The position numbers were made by a program, and so were the translations under genes. From Eximiradius proteiniborus (GTDB taxonomy: Bacteria; Bacteroidota; Ignavibacteria; Kapaibacteriales; UBA2268), in assembly GCA_026415495.1 (NCBI GenBank), contig JAOAGZ010000024.1, forward strand, positions 553 to 35,525: a DNA stretch of 34,973 nt, given 5' to 3'. Below the pieces are notes generated by a model. It searched no databases and was not told where the DNA came from. It saw only the letters and a list, made by a program, of their open reading frames with translations. This document shows positions 26,262 through 34,842 of the stretch, in pieces (within the stretch, counting starts at the first letter, position 1; every line of letters begins with the position of its first letter).

Positions 26262-26427
26262 GTATGTAACTTTACAACTTATCAGCAACCTAATTTTTGC
26301 GATAAAGTAAGAGCAAAATTGAGCGAAGGGAAATTAAAAAATGCTCACAGATAGAAGTAATTAGTCAAGTGTTTTAACGTCTAAATTTAAATAGAAACTT
26401 CGAAAAAAATTAATGATAAACTAAAGA

Positions 26428-27804
26428 ATGATGTTGACAAAGGAATATATAAAAGAGTTGAAAAGCAAAGGCAATGGTGCTATTGGAAATCTCATTAAAA
26501 GATTTAGTGATAGTAGTTCTTTGATTTTTATTCTTGAAAACTTAGGACAACTCCCTGAAGACTTTGACGGAAGATTTCTTCTCGACTTACTTAGTCATAA
26601 ACACTCTACCGTAAGACTGTGGGCTATTAAATCCATTGGTAAATTAGGGAAAGAAGAATACTTGCCAATTCTTAAACAGATTGCCACTAATGACAGCGAC
26701 ACAAACGTTAGACGTGAAGCCGTTTCATCAATAGGACGAATGAGAACTAAAATGGGACAAAGTATCTTGATAGAAATTCTGCAAGACAATGACCCTAAAA
26801 TTGTATGCCAAGCTATACGAGGACTACTCGTTTTTAAAGGAGAAAGCATAATTGATGACAGCTTAAAACCTTTGGTAAATCACGAAAATGAAATGGTAAG
26901 AACTATTATTTACAAGGAATATTTCGCTGAAAGAATAAATAAAAACAATCAACCACATATCGAGAGCTATGACTATTTGAAAAATGTGGTAGTTAATGCC
27001 GACACCATTGAAACTATGAAATTACTTAAAGACGAGAGTATCCATTTAACATTCACATCCCCGCCATATTATAATGCAAGAGATTATTCAATTTACCCAA
27101 GCTACAAAGCGTATTTAGAATTTCTTGCTAACGTGTTTAGAGAAGTTCACCGTATAACAAAAGAAGGTAGATTTTTAATTGTGAATACTTCACCGATAAT
27201 AATTCCGAGAATTAGTAGAGCACACAGCAGTAAACGCTATCCTATTCCTTTTGATATTCACCCATATTTAATTGAAATGGGGTGGGAATTTATTGACGAT
27301 ATTGTATGGATGAAACCAGAAGCAAGTGTAAAAAATCGCATTGGTGGTTTTCAACAACATAGGAAACCCCTTGCTTACAAACCAAATTCAGTTACAGAGT
27401 ATTTAATGGTGTACAGAAAATCAACAGATAAACTATTAGATTGGAATATCCGCCAATATGATCGGCAAACCGTTCAAGACAGTAAAGTTCCTGAAGGATA
27501 TGAAACTACAAATGTTTGGAAGATAGATCCGTGTTTTGATAAAGTACATTCTGCTGTATTTCCGGTTGAACTGTGTAAACGCGTTATTCAGTATTACTCT
27601 TACAAAGGCGATTTAATTTTTGACCCGTTTGCTGGTAGCGGAACGGTTGGGAAAACTGCAAAAAGCTTAGGTCGTTACTTCTTTCTTACCGAAAAAGATA
27701 AAACTTACTTCGATTATATGAGATCAAAAAAATCGAAGGAGATGTTTGATGCTATTGAAACAAAATTTTTAACTCTTGAAGAATTCAAACAAACTATAAA
27801 ATAA
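26428..27804 (+). CDS. HEAT-repeat/SPPY DNA methyltransferase fusion (module 3)
   Basis: The 458-residue protein has two parts. Residues about 50-165 are HEAT-like helical repeats (DLLSHKHSTVRLWAIKSIGKLG, IATNDSDTNVRREAVSSIGRM, ILQDNDPKIVCQAIRGLL). Residues about 183-430 are a beta-class methylase with motif IV SPPYYNA (211-217) before motif I DPFAGSGTVG (399-408). SPPY is typical of N4-cytosine methylases. The HEAT part may replace or assist a target-recognition domain. It is followed after 2 bases by its probable nuclease. The start lies in an ATGATG; the ribosome-binding site is weak. Confidence 0.88.
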   Translation: MMLTKEYIKELKSKGNGAIGNLIKRFSDSSSLIFILENLGQLPEDFDGRFLLDLLSHKHSTVRLWAIKSIGKLGKEEYLPILKQIATNDSDTNVRREAVSSIGRMRTKMGQSILIEILQDNDPKIVCQAIRGLLVFKGESIIDDSLKPLVNHENEMVRTIIYKEYFAERINKNNQPHIESYDYLKNVVVNADTIETMKLLKDESIHLTFTSPPYYNARDYSIYPSYKAYLEFLANVFREVHRITKEGRFLIVNTSPIIIPRISRAHSSKRYPIPFDIHPYLIEMGWEFIDDIVWMKPEASVKNRIGGFQQHRKPLAYKPNSVTEYLMVYRKSTDKLLDWNIRQYDRQTVQDSKVPEGYETTNVWKIDPCFDKVHSAVFPVELCKRVIQYYSYKGDLIFDPFAGSGTVGKTAKSLGRYFFLTEKDKTYFDYMRSKKSKEMFDAIETKFLTLEEFKQTIK

Positions 27805-27806
27805 TT

Positions 27807-28709
27807 ATGCCATTAAATATAGACGCAAAGAAAAATATCATCAAAAAAGTAATTTCAAATCAAGATTACAGAGATGAAGTTTTAATGATAATTGATGAAA
27901 TTTTTTTAGACTACTGCATTAGTTTCTTAAAGCAAGTCATTTACGCGAAGATAGATACACTAGGTGAAAACTCTGACTGGTATAAAAAAGTATTTCTCAA
28001 TCCTGATTTACCAAAAGAGCAGCTCGCTATCAACTCAGGATTGAATATGAAATCAATAACTAATGCTTTCAATTCTTCGAAAAAAGAAGTAGTTGTTCAA
28101 GCATCATACGACAACTATAGTAGGTTACAAAAAACTATCAATGATTTAGTTTCTAACAGCAATAATTTTGAAATTAAATTATCAATCAAATTCAAAGATG
28201 TTTCAGTGGATTTAACAGTAGCTGAAAGCTTAATTGTAATCAATACCATTGCAGTTAAACGAGCCGAAATACGTGGAGGTATGTGGAGTACGGTAGGTAA
28301 ACAAATTGAAAAGCCTTTAATGACAACACTTTGTATGCTTTTCAATGTTCCATTTGAATATCATACTCAAGTAGATAATCCAGAAAGTTTTAGAGAAGTT
28401 GATTTCTATGTTCTTTCAAAAGATGGTAAAAAACTTAGAACTGAAGTAAAACTTATGGGAAAAGGTAATCCTGAAAGTGCAGATGCAATTTTTGCAAGAG
28501 AGCCAGCAATATTTTTAGCTGATAAACTGTCTGATAAGAACAAACAGCAAGCTGAAATGTTAGGAATTCATTGGATTGAATTACGTGCCCAAAATGGTTA
28601 TAAACGTTTTCAAGAAGTTCTCAATACTCTCGATGTTCCTAACAGTAACTTTAATGGAGATTTAAGCATCCGATTAGATGAAATATTAAAAGAAATATAT
28701 GGCAAATAG
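27807..28709 (+). CDS. probable CfrBI-type restriction endonuclease (module 3)
   Basis: A 300-residue protein with a PD-(D/E)xK nuclease site: Asp199 in REVDFYV and Glu213-x-Lys215 in RTEVKLMGKGNPESAD. An Asn/Lys-rich helical N-terminus precedes it. The stretches INTIAVKRAEIRGGMWSTVG, EKPLMTTLC and VKLMGKGNPESADA recall the CfrBI family, which cuts CCWWGG and pairs with N4-cytosine methylases, in agreement with the SPPY methylase upstream. The family name is from memory of these motifs and less sure than the nuclease call itself. It starts 2 bases after the methylase stop. Confidence 0.72.
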   Translation: MPLNIDAKKNIIKKVISNQDYRDEVLMIIDEIFLDYCISFLKQVIYAKIDTLGENSDWYKKVFLNPDLPKEQLAINSGLNMKSITNAFNSSKKEVVVQASYDNYSRLQKTINDLVSNSNNFEIKLSIKFKDVSVDLTVAESLIVINTIAVKRAEIRGGMWSTVGKQIEKPLMTTLCMLFNVPFEYHTQVDNPESFREVDFYVLSKDGKKLRTEVKLMGKGNPESADAIFAREPAIFLADKLSDKNKQQAEMLGIHWIELRAQNGYKRFQEVLNTLDVPNSNFNGDLSIRLDEILKEIYGK

Positions 28710-28735
28710 GAAAATAAAAGACAGAAAGATAGCCG

Positions 28736-28759
28736 AATCACAGAATCACAGAATCTCAG
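28736..28759 (+). repeat. 8-bp tandem repeat (3 copies) at the edge of repeat D
   Basis: AATCACAG, AATCACAG and AATCTCAG are three adjacent octamers, the third with one change, ending exactly where homology to repeats B and C begins. They replace the start of the DUF1648 gene. They could be slipped-strand scars at a recombination junction. Confidence 0.75.
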
Positions 28760-28810
28760 AACATTACCTCTCACAACAGCCGACAAGATACTTGAAATTA
28801 TTGGTTGGAT
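28760..28810 (+). repeat. spacer repeat copy D (51 bp)
   Basis: From AACATTAC to TTGGTTGGAT it matches 23017-23067 in copy B and 25970-26020 in copy C with a few mismatches, and then diverges. The shared part encodes the DUF1648 segment LTTADKILE. It separates modules 3 and 4. Confidence 0.8.
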
Positions 28811-29270
28811 TTCATTATTGGCGATCTGGGCTTTGATCTTTGCAAACTATCGAAATTTACCAGAAATTATTCCGACACACTTCAACGGTGTTTGAATTGC
28901 AGATGGTTTTGGGGATAAATGGATGATTTTTTCTTTACCTATAATAGCTACAATTCTTGTTGTTGGGCTGACAATTTTAAATAAGTTTATTATTCGCACA
29001 ATTTTGAATAAGTTCATTGACTATAACAATAACTCAAACAAAATAATTCAGGAACACTCAATAAAGCAATACAATCATGTAACAAGATTAATCAGATATT
29101 TAAAGTTAATTATCGTTGTTTTATTTGGAGTAATTGTATCCCAAACGATTAGATATATCAATGGGCAAACAGACGGACTTGGAGTTTGGTTTTTACCGTT
29201 TGCACTCGGAATTATTTTTCTCCCACTAATATACTTTGTAGCGAAATCAATTAAAGCAACTAAACAGTGA
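28760..29270 (+). pseudogene. broken DUF1648-family membrane protein gene
   Basis: One frame runs from 28761 to the stop at 29270 and encodes a DUF1648 protein: LTTADKILEIIGWISLLAIW, NLPEIIPTHFN, ADGFGDKW, then membrane helices with LRYLK-like motifs (HVTRLIRYLKLIIVV) and GLGVWFLPFALGII. Two defects are visible. There is no start codon, because the 5' end is replaced by the octamer repeat. A TGA at 28893-28895 interrupts the conserved FNxxGxADG region where a Gly codon (GGA) is expected. An ATG at 28923 opens the remaining 115 codons but would lack the family's N-terminal half, so the locus is best called a pseudogene. Function in other bacteria is poorly defined. Confidence 0.8.
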
Positions 29271-29445
29271 TGATCGTAAAATAAGATGCAATTAATTGAT
29301 TTAACATCAAGTAGGTTTTCTTGAAAATTTGTTTTTTCTCAAAAATCTCTCAACTCACAAAGCATGAAAATATCCGCTGTTAAGGCACAAAAAAACTGAT
29401 ATAAAAATCTAAGAAAATAATTATTTTTGGAATGAGGAAAATACT

Positions 29446-30306
29446 ATGACACTCTGGAATAATGATATTGAAATTCTTTTCTTTCAAGAAGCACTAAAAA
29501 ATTTTGCTTCACCAGAACAATTGTTTTATAAGCTTAAGAATGAATATTTTGCTTATATTCCAAAGGGTTTTGATGCAGAAGGAAAAACTTTGCAAAGTAG
29601 AAACGCACTTATCGGACAATTTACTGAAAAATGGTGTAAAACACTTTTTGAACCAATAGCAAAAAAATTGGGTCTTTATGCAGTAAACAGCGTTGTATGT
29701 GATGAAATAGGGCTTTCAAGACAATCGAATGCCGATCTTGCCTTTTGCACAACAAATAATATAATTCAAAAACCTGAAAATATCAAACTGCTGTTTGAAA
29801 TTAAAATGAGTATAGTTTCAAATTACAAATACATTCCTCCTGATAAACTTGAATTTATTGGTGATTACAAACAGCATAAAGGCAACCCTGCATTGCTTCG
29901 TTCTGATTCAATGCTTAAAGCTATTGGGAAATCGATAAATATTCGTGTTTCAGGCATTAATTCAACAAAAATACCCATAGTTGTTTTAGGTAATAGCCCT
30001 ATTACCGACAGCTATGTCAATAAGGTTGATTTTCTTAAAACCTCAGGAGTAATACAAGGATTCTGGTCATTAAATCCTCAGCCTACAAACTCGGAGTATA
30101 TAAAAACAACACCCAATTTAGGTTTTCAAACTATTTTAAACTTGGAACAACTTTATAATAAATGCAAAGAACTAGTAGAAAATGAAATGAATTATTTTTC
30201 TTCAATGATTTCAAAAAAGAAACTGGGAAAAATTATTAGAATTGCAAGTAGAGAGAACTCTGATAATGCAAAGGCAGAAAAATTTCTTACACTAATCCGG
30301 AGCTAA
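29446..30306 (+). CDS. probable restriction endonuclease of module 4, family not recognised
   Basis: A 286-residue protein with a PD-(D/E)xK-like site: Asp97 in SNADLAF and Glu118-x-Lys120 in LLFEIKMS, with an earlier Glu61 in the helix GQFTEKWC. It contains no other recognised domain. A GAGGA ribosome-binding site precedes the ATG. The methylase gene starts one base after its stop, so a restriction role is inferred from motif and pairing. The gene order, nuclease before methylase, is the reverse of modules 1-3. The recognition sequence cannot be read from the protein. Confidence 0.72.
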   Translation: MTLWNNDIEILFFQEALKNFASPEQLFYKLKNEYFAYIPKGFDAEGKTLQSRNALIGQFTEKWCKTLFEPIAKKLGLYAVNSVVCDEIGLSRQSNADLAFCTTNNIIQKPENIKLLFEIKMSIVSNYKYIPPDKLEFIGDYKQHKGNPALLRSDSMLKAIGKSINIRVSGINSTKIPIVVLGNSPITDSYVNKVDFLKTSGVIQGFWSLNPQPTNSEYIKTTPNLGFQTILNLEQLYNKCKELVENEMNYFSSMISKKKLGKIIRIASRENSDNAKAEKFLTLIRS

Positions 30307-30307
30307 A

Positions 30308-31225
30308 ATGAAAAGGTCTAAAGGAACAGAAACAAGTGCTTTCGGAACAAATGGAAGAATTAACCACGATAGTTCAAAGTTTTACAATTCAAAACTCTAC
30401 AAAGAACTTGAAGTAAGTAAAGTAATTGATAAAAGTGAAAATGATTTCCCAGTTGAACTTGAGAACCAAATTATTCAAGGCTCAGCCGAAAATATGAATG
30501 AGATACCCAACAATTCGGTTCATTTAATGATCACATCACCGCCTTACAATGTTTCAAAAGAATATGATGAAGATTTATCACTTAATGAATATCTACAACT
30601 ATTAGAAAATTCATTTAGAGAAACATATAGAGTTCTTGTAAACGGAGGTCGTGCTTGTATAAATGTAGCTAATCTGGGAAGAAAGCCTTATATCCCTCTA
30701 TCAGATTATATTTCAAAAATGATGATAGATATAGGTTTTAATATGCGAGGCGAAATCATCTGGAACAAAGCAGCAAGTGCAAGCCCATCGACTGCTTGGG
30801 GTAGTTGGCAAAGTGCAGCAAACCCTATTCTTAGAGATGTTCACGAATATATATTAGTTTTTTCAAAAGGAGAGTATAAAAGAGAAAAGAGGCAAAAGGA
30901 AGATACAATTACCAAAGAACAATTTATGGAATGGACAAAGTCAATCTGGACATTCAATGCTGAAAGCGCTAAAAAAATTGGGCATCCAGCTCCATTTCCT
31001 GAAGAACTCCCATATAGACTAATTCAACTTTATTCTTTTAAGAACGACATTATTCTTGACCCTTTTATAGGTAGTGGAACAACCGCCGTTGCTGCTTTAA
31101 AAGCAGACAGAAAATTTATTGGTTATGATATTAACAAAGAATATATAGAATTAGCAAGAAAAAGGATTGAACCTTTTTTAAAACAAACTAAATTAATGTT
31201 TGACGCAACAAAGTCGTTAGAATAG
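30308..31225 (+). CDS. SPPY-type DNA methyltransferase of module 4 (probable N4-cytosine)
   Basis: A 305-residue beta-class methylase with motif IV SPPYNVSKEYD (77-87) before motif I DPFIGSGTT (251-259). Long conserved phrases such as GGRACINVANLGRKPYIPL, MRGEIIWNKAASASPSTAWGSW and RDVHEYILVFSKG belong to a widespread N4-cytosine/N6-adenine group; the SPPY signature favours cytosine N4. The first 50 residues are polar and variable. It is coupled to the nuclease gene by a one-base gap. No controller protein gene is present in any of the four modules. Confidence 0.9.
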   Translation: MKRSKGTETSAFGTNGRINHDSSKFYNSKLYKELEVSKVIDKSENDFPVELENQIIQGSAENMNEIPNNSVHLMITSPPYNVSKEYDEDLSLNEYLQLLENSFRETYRVLVNGGRACINVANLGRKPYIPLSDYISKMMIDIGFNMRGEIIWNKAASASPSTAWGSWQSAANPILRDVHEYILVFSKGEYKREKRQKEDTITKEQFMEWTKSIWTFNAESAKKIGHPAPFPEELPYRLIQLYSFKNDIILDPFIGSGTTAVAALKADRKFIGYDINKEYIELARKRIEPFLKQTKLMFDATKSLE

Positions 31226-31301
31226 ACATTAATTCCAGAAAAAATCTATATTTGCTAAATAATGATTTATAATATTTACCTTAAAATATGGAGAAAACAT
31301 T

Positions 31302-32066
31302 ATGAAGATTATTACAATTGATGCAACTAATATCGACCAAGAGCATATTTGTTGTGCTATTGGAAATGACAAACAAAATCAAAATAGGGCACAGTCAAAA
31401 AAAGCTTGGATGAAAGAACGCTTTAAAGATGGATTAGTGTTTAAAAGATTTGATGAACGTGGTAAAATATTCATTGAATATATGCCGATTGAAAAAGTAT
31501 GGAAACCGATTTGTGGAAAAAACTATATGGTCATTAATTGTCTTTGGGTTTCTGGACAGTTTAAAGGAAAGGGTTTATCAACACAGTTACTTAATGAATG
31601 CATTGAGGACGCAAAATCAAAAAAAATGGATGGGATTGCTGTCGTAAGTAGCTCAAAAGTGAGACCGTACTTGACTGACAAAAAATTCTACATAAAACAT
31701 AATTTTGAAGTTGTTGATTCAGCACCTCCATATTTCGAATTATTGGCACTCAAATTTAATAAAAATGCAAATAACCCCACTTTTTCTGAAAATGCTAAAA
31801 AAGGCACCTGTTCAAATAAAAATGGATTTACTATTACTTATTCAAATCAATGCCCTTTTATGGAAGAGTATGTTGGACGATTATCAGAAGTTCTTAAAAA
31901 CAAAAAAATACCTTTTGAGACTCAAAAATTAGAAAATTATCAAGAAGCCCAACAAATAGGCAGTCCATTTGGGACACTTGGAATTTATTTTCAGGGCGAG
32001 TTTAAAACTCACGAGCTTATGTCAGAAAATAAGTTTGAAAAATTCATCGAAGAATTATTGAAATAA
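31302..32066 (+). CDS. GNAT acetyltransferase with C-terminal YoaP-like domain
   Basis: A 254-residue two-domain protein. Residues about 1-155 form a GNAT fold with the acetyl-CoA loop region GQFKGKGLSTQL (85-96). Residues about 170-254 resemble the thioredoxin-like YoaP domain (FTITYSNQCPFMEEYVGRL, Cys184, then GTLGIYFQGEFKTHELM). The pair is known as the GNAT-YoaP architecture in many bacteria, with unknown substrate. GGAGA precedes the ATG. It lies 76 bases downstream of module 4 on the same strand, but nothing links it to restriction. Confidence 0.82.
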   Translation: MKIITIDATNIDQEHICCAIGNDKQNQNRAQSKKAWMKERFKDGLVFKRFDERGKIFIEYMPIEKVWKPICGKNYMVINCLWVSGQFKGKGLSTQLLNECIEDAKSKKMDGIAVVSSSKVRPYLTDKKFYIKHNFEVVDSAPPYFELLALKFNKNANNPTFSENAKKGTCSNKNGFTITYSNQCPFMEEYVGRLSEVLKNKKIPFETQKLENYQEAQQIGSPFGTLGIYFQGEFKTHELMSENKFEKFIEELLK

Positions 32067-32374
32067 AGAATGATTTTTTGTTACTAATAACTACAACAAT
32101 GCATTAAACATTGTCATAATTTGACTTGCGGATCAGCTAAACTCAAGTGTATCTAATAGAAATATAAGAATAAATTATTACAAAAATGATTACTTAATAA
32201 AAGTTTCGTTTCTTCAAAAATTGATTTGTTTTCAAGCTATTTATATAATTCACAAAATAATGTTGTAAGTTTCGTAACTTTTATTAAATTAACAATGAAT
32301 AATTATATTTTAGTTAAATAAACACTCATTTATAATAATATTATTAAATCTTTTATAATTAATGGAGTAAAAAA
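32067..32374. other. AT-rich spacer before mscL
   Basis: No gene is seen. A small hairpin at 32096-32114 (ACAATG / CATTGT) may end the acetyltransferase transcript but lacks a T run. A perfect 14-bp palindrome (TAATAATATTATTA) at 32333-32346 lies just ahead of the mscL ribosome-binding site GGAGT; at this base composition it may be chance. Confidence 0.4.
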
Positions 32375-32773
32375 ATGAAATTTATTGACGAATTTAAAGC
32401 GTTTGCCATAAGAGGCAATGTTGTAGATATGGCAGTTGGTATTATAATTGGTGCTGCTTTTGGTAAAATTGTCAGCTCTTTAGTAAACGATATAATAATG
32501 CCGCCTCTGGGGTTCCTTATAGGTGGCATAAATTTCACCGACTTAAAATTTGTATTGAAAGCGGCTACTGAAACAACTCCGGCAGTAACACTTAATTATG
32601 GAAATTTTTTGCAGGTATGTTTTGATTTCTTTATAGTGGCTTTAGCTGTTTTTTTAGTTATAAAAGCAATAATTGCCGCTAAGAAAAAACAAGAAGAAAC
32701 TGAGGTCCCGCCTCCTGCAATGTCTAAGGAAGAAATATTGCTGACTGAGATACGAGATTTATTGAAAAAATAA
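32375..32773 (+). CDS. mscL: large-conductance mechanosensitive channel MscL
   Basis: A 132-residue inner-membrane channel that opens under membrane tension to release solutes during osmotic down-shock. The N-terminal amphipathic helix and pore helix TM1 are unmistakable ([40 protein letters not shown]). A periplasmic loop with NYGNF leads into TM2 (about 73-95), and the C-terminal bundle carries [13 protein letters not shown]. The length is typical. A GGAGT ribosome-binding site precedes the ATG. Monocistronic. Confidence 0.97.
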   Translation: MKFIDEFKAFAIRGNVVDMAVGIIIGAAFGKIVSSLVNDIIMPPLGFLIGGINFTDLKFVLKAATETTPAVTLNYGNFLQVCFDFFIVALAVFLVIKAIIAAKKKQEETEVPPPAMSKEEILLTEIRDLLKK

Positions 32774-32953
32774 ATAACTGCTGGTAACTTACTGAATTAC
32801 TCAATAGCGAATCACTGGAATGTGAAGGATTATAGTTCGCCTTATTTATTATTGTAAATTTTGAGGAAATCACCTGCAATTACATAAGGGCAATTCACTG
32901 AAACGAGACAGGGCATTTTAAAAATTCAAAATTTACTATTTCATCCTAGAACT

Positions 32954-33925
32954 TTAATTCACAGTTACATCTTCAACATTTCTTCTGAAAGAATAAGGCA
33001 TTTTTTCTGCGTAACCATATCTGATAAGTAGTAATGGATGTTTGTCTCCTAATTCTAAGAGATTTGCAAGTTTTTGTCTTACAGATATTTCTTCGCAAGG
33101 CATATTTAGGTGAGCATGACAAAGACTTAATTTGGTAGCAGTAAGCCCAAAACGTTGAAAAGCACGTCCAACATTTATCCAAGATGTTACATCATTTTTC
33201 TCACTGAAAAAAATGGCAATGCCTGCGGTGTGTTGTAAAATCTCGTTTATACGTTTTGCTTCACTTTTAGCTGAAACTATATTTTTCATTACAAAATTGC
33301 CGATAAATCGCCACATACTGGGTAATCCCATCGTAGCAGTCCACAGCCCATCTTTTGTCTTTTCAGCTTCAGCTTTTGAATAACGAAACCAATCAGTGAG
33401 TTCACTGACGAACTGTTTGTTTTGAAACTGCATATTATTTGCTTCAATAATTAGTGGAATAACCTTTTCAAAGTTTTCTTTTCCATTTAGAAGAACCAAC
33501 GAAATCCCATCATAGTTAAAGCAGTTCCTTAGCCTTTCAAGTTCAGTGTTATTTACCATCTTATCTGTATATTTACTTCTATTTACTTGTCTTGATTTAA
33601 TAAAATCAAATAATTCCTCATCAGAAGGATTGATTTCGCCTGATAGATGAAGTTTTATAGTAATTGAGGAATTCGGATTGTTAGGGTAATCCACTATACT
33701 TTTGTATCCTATTTTTGATGCGGCAATAACTAAGTTCTCTAAGGCACACCCCAAACTAATGTATAGGGCATGGTTATCTGAATCAACAATTGGCAAAGCT
33801 CTTGTGAAATCCGGGTGAATGATAATACCATCTTGAATTTTTTCAAATTTCCAAGCTTGTGTATTATGTCCAGATGGTGCTTTTGTAGCACACTCAACTA
33901 AATAATTAAAATCATTGGTATCCAT
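32954..33925 (-). CDS. Acg-type nitroreductase family protein
   Basis: A 323-residue FMN-binding-fold protein of the nitroreductase superfamily, Acg-like branch. Signs are the N-terminal ATKAPSGHNTQAWKF (FMN phosphate-site pattern), DSDNHALYISLGCALENLVIAA, SRQVNRSKY near the middle and the C-terminal HLNMPCEEISVRQKLANLL...LLIRYGYAE. Acg-type proteins are longer than classical nitroreductases and may lack activity or sequester flavin. Substrate unknown. It stands alone on the minus strand, convergent with mscL. Confidence 0.85.
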   Translation of the reverse strand: MDTNDFNYLVECATKAPSGHNTQAWKFEKIQDGIIIHPDFTRALPIVDSDNHALYISLGCALENLVIAASKIGYKSIVDYPNNPNSSITIKLHLSGEINPSDEELFDFIKSRQVNRSKYTDKMVNNTELERLRNCFNYDGISLVLLNGKENFEKVIPLIIEANNMQFQNKQFVSELTDWFRYSKAEAEKTKDGLWTATMGLPSMWRFIGNFVMKNIVSAKSEAKRINEILQHTAGIAIFFSEKNDVTSWINVGRAFQRFGLTATKLSLCHAHLNMPCEEISVRQKLANLLELGDKHPLLLIRYGYAEKMPYSFRRNVEDVTVN

Positions 33926-34167
33926 ATAATTCCCTAACTGTATTGTATTTATTTGTCTTGTGGTTTGATATGGTGAAAAATATTAATCAAAAAGGTGAAG
34001 CAAGTAATAATCTTGAAATCATCCTTTTTCATTACAAGAGGTTAGAGTAATGAGGTCTCTTATTATCTCAGAATATTTACCACTTTACCAAACTTCAAAA
34101 GTATTTTTCAAATTTTCAGCATTTAGTTATTATTAACGTTGCTTTTCATCAAATATTATTTCTACTA

Positions 34168-34236
34168 AAAGATGGGCTCCACCTCAAAGGTGGAGACCAT
34201 CTTTGTGCTTATTTTTACCCTTCTAAAGGTTTAGAA
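34168..34236. repeat. hairpin-rich intergenic element, copy 1
   Basis: Two stems in series. The first pairs AAAGATGG and CTCCACCT with AGGTGGAG and CCATCTTT (8 + 8 bp, 34168-34204, CAA loop, single-base bulges). The second pairs TTCTAAA with TTTAGAA (34221-34236). The same order of words (CTCCACCT, CATCTTT, TACCCTTC, AAGGTTT) recurs at 34883-34955. It lies 211 bases upstream of the lipoprotein gene. Confidence 0.75.
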
Positions 34237-34414
34237 CAATTTATTATTTTTAATAATTATTTGACAAATATACGTATTTGACTAACGAACATATTTTTTA
34301 TTTGTTTATCTTCTGAATGATTTTTATTCTAGTATAGAATTAGAAAATATTTTACTTTTCTAAAGTATTTTCTATCTTATATAATCTTACCACACAATCA
34401 TAATGGAGGTTTTT

Positions 34415-34807
34415 ATGTTTAAAATTAATCCAATTTATTTCAAAAAGTTTTTTGTTTTTTCTTTAATTATTTTAATAACGGGATGCGCAACAATATTTAA
34501 AGGTACCAGAGAAAATGTATCTTTCAATTCCGAACCAAGTGGAGCAAAAGTTTTTGTAAATGGTGCCTTTGTTGGCGAAACACCCATCAAAGTTGAACTT
34601 AAATCTAATCAAACGCATATCATAGAATTTAAAAAAGAAGGATATGCAACTAGAACTTATCAATTGTCCAATAGCTTAGGAGCAGGCTACGTAATTTTTG
34701 ATATTTTGGGTGGTTTAGTACCTGTTATTATCGATGCAGCAACTGGTTCCTGGTACGTCTTAGACCAAGATAATATTTATATGTCTTTAGAAAAAGAAAA
34801 AAAATAA
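34415..34807 (+). CDS. PEGA-domain lipoprotein
   Basis: A 130-residue exported lipoprotein. The signal peptide ends in the lipobox LITGC, so the mature protein is lipidated. A PEGA domain follows (VSFNSEPSGAKVFVNGAFVGETPIKVEL, then IIEFKKEGYATRTYQL), a small beta fold common in surface proteins. A Gly-rich hydrophobic stretch (GAGYVIFDILGGLVPVIIDAATG) follows it. The ATG at 34415 is preferred to the one at 34403, because GGAGG at 34405-34409 is then 5 bases upstream. Its partner is unknown. It is flanked on both sides by related hairpin elements. Confidence 0.88.
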   Translation: MFKINPIYFKKFFVFSLIILITGCATIFKGTRENVSFNSEPSGAKVFVNGAFVGETPIKVELKSNQTHIIEFKKEGYATRTYQLSNSLGAGYVIFDILGGLVPVIIDAATGSWYVLDQDNIYMSLEKEKK

Positions 34808-34842
34808 TATCTTATTTATTATCTTAATAAAGGCATATGCAC

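Noticed and set aside
26262-26427. Short coding-like stretch before the HEAT-methylase gene
   Set aside because: About 20 codons look protein-like (NFCDKVRAKLSEGK) but there is no start and a stop follows; too short to call even as a relic.
20447-28810. Integron cassette array with attC sites
   Set aside because: The layout is cassette-like, but I found no GTTRRRY/RYYYAAC core pairs or attC-type dyads at the module ends, the repeats are too long, and no integrase gene is in the window. Only an imperfect GTTGCA/TGCAAC pair was seen, and it is lost in copy A.
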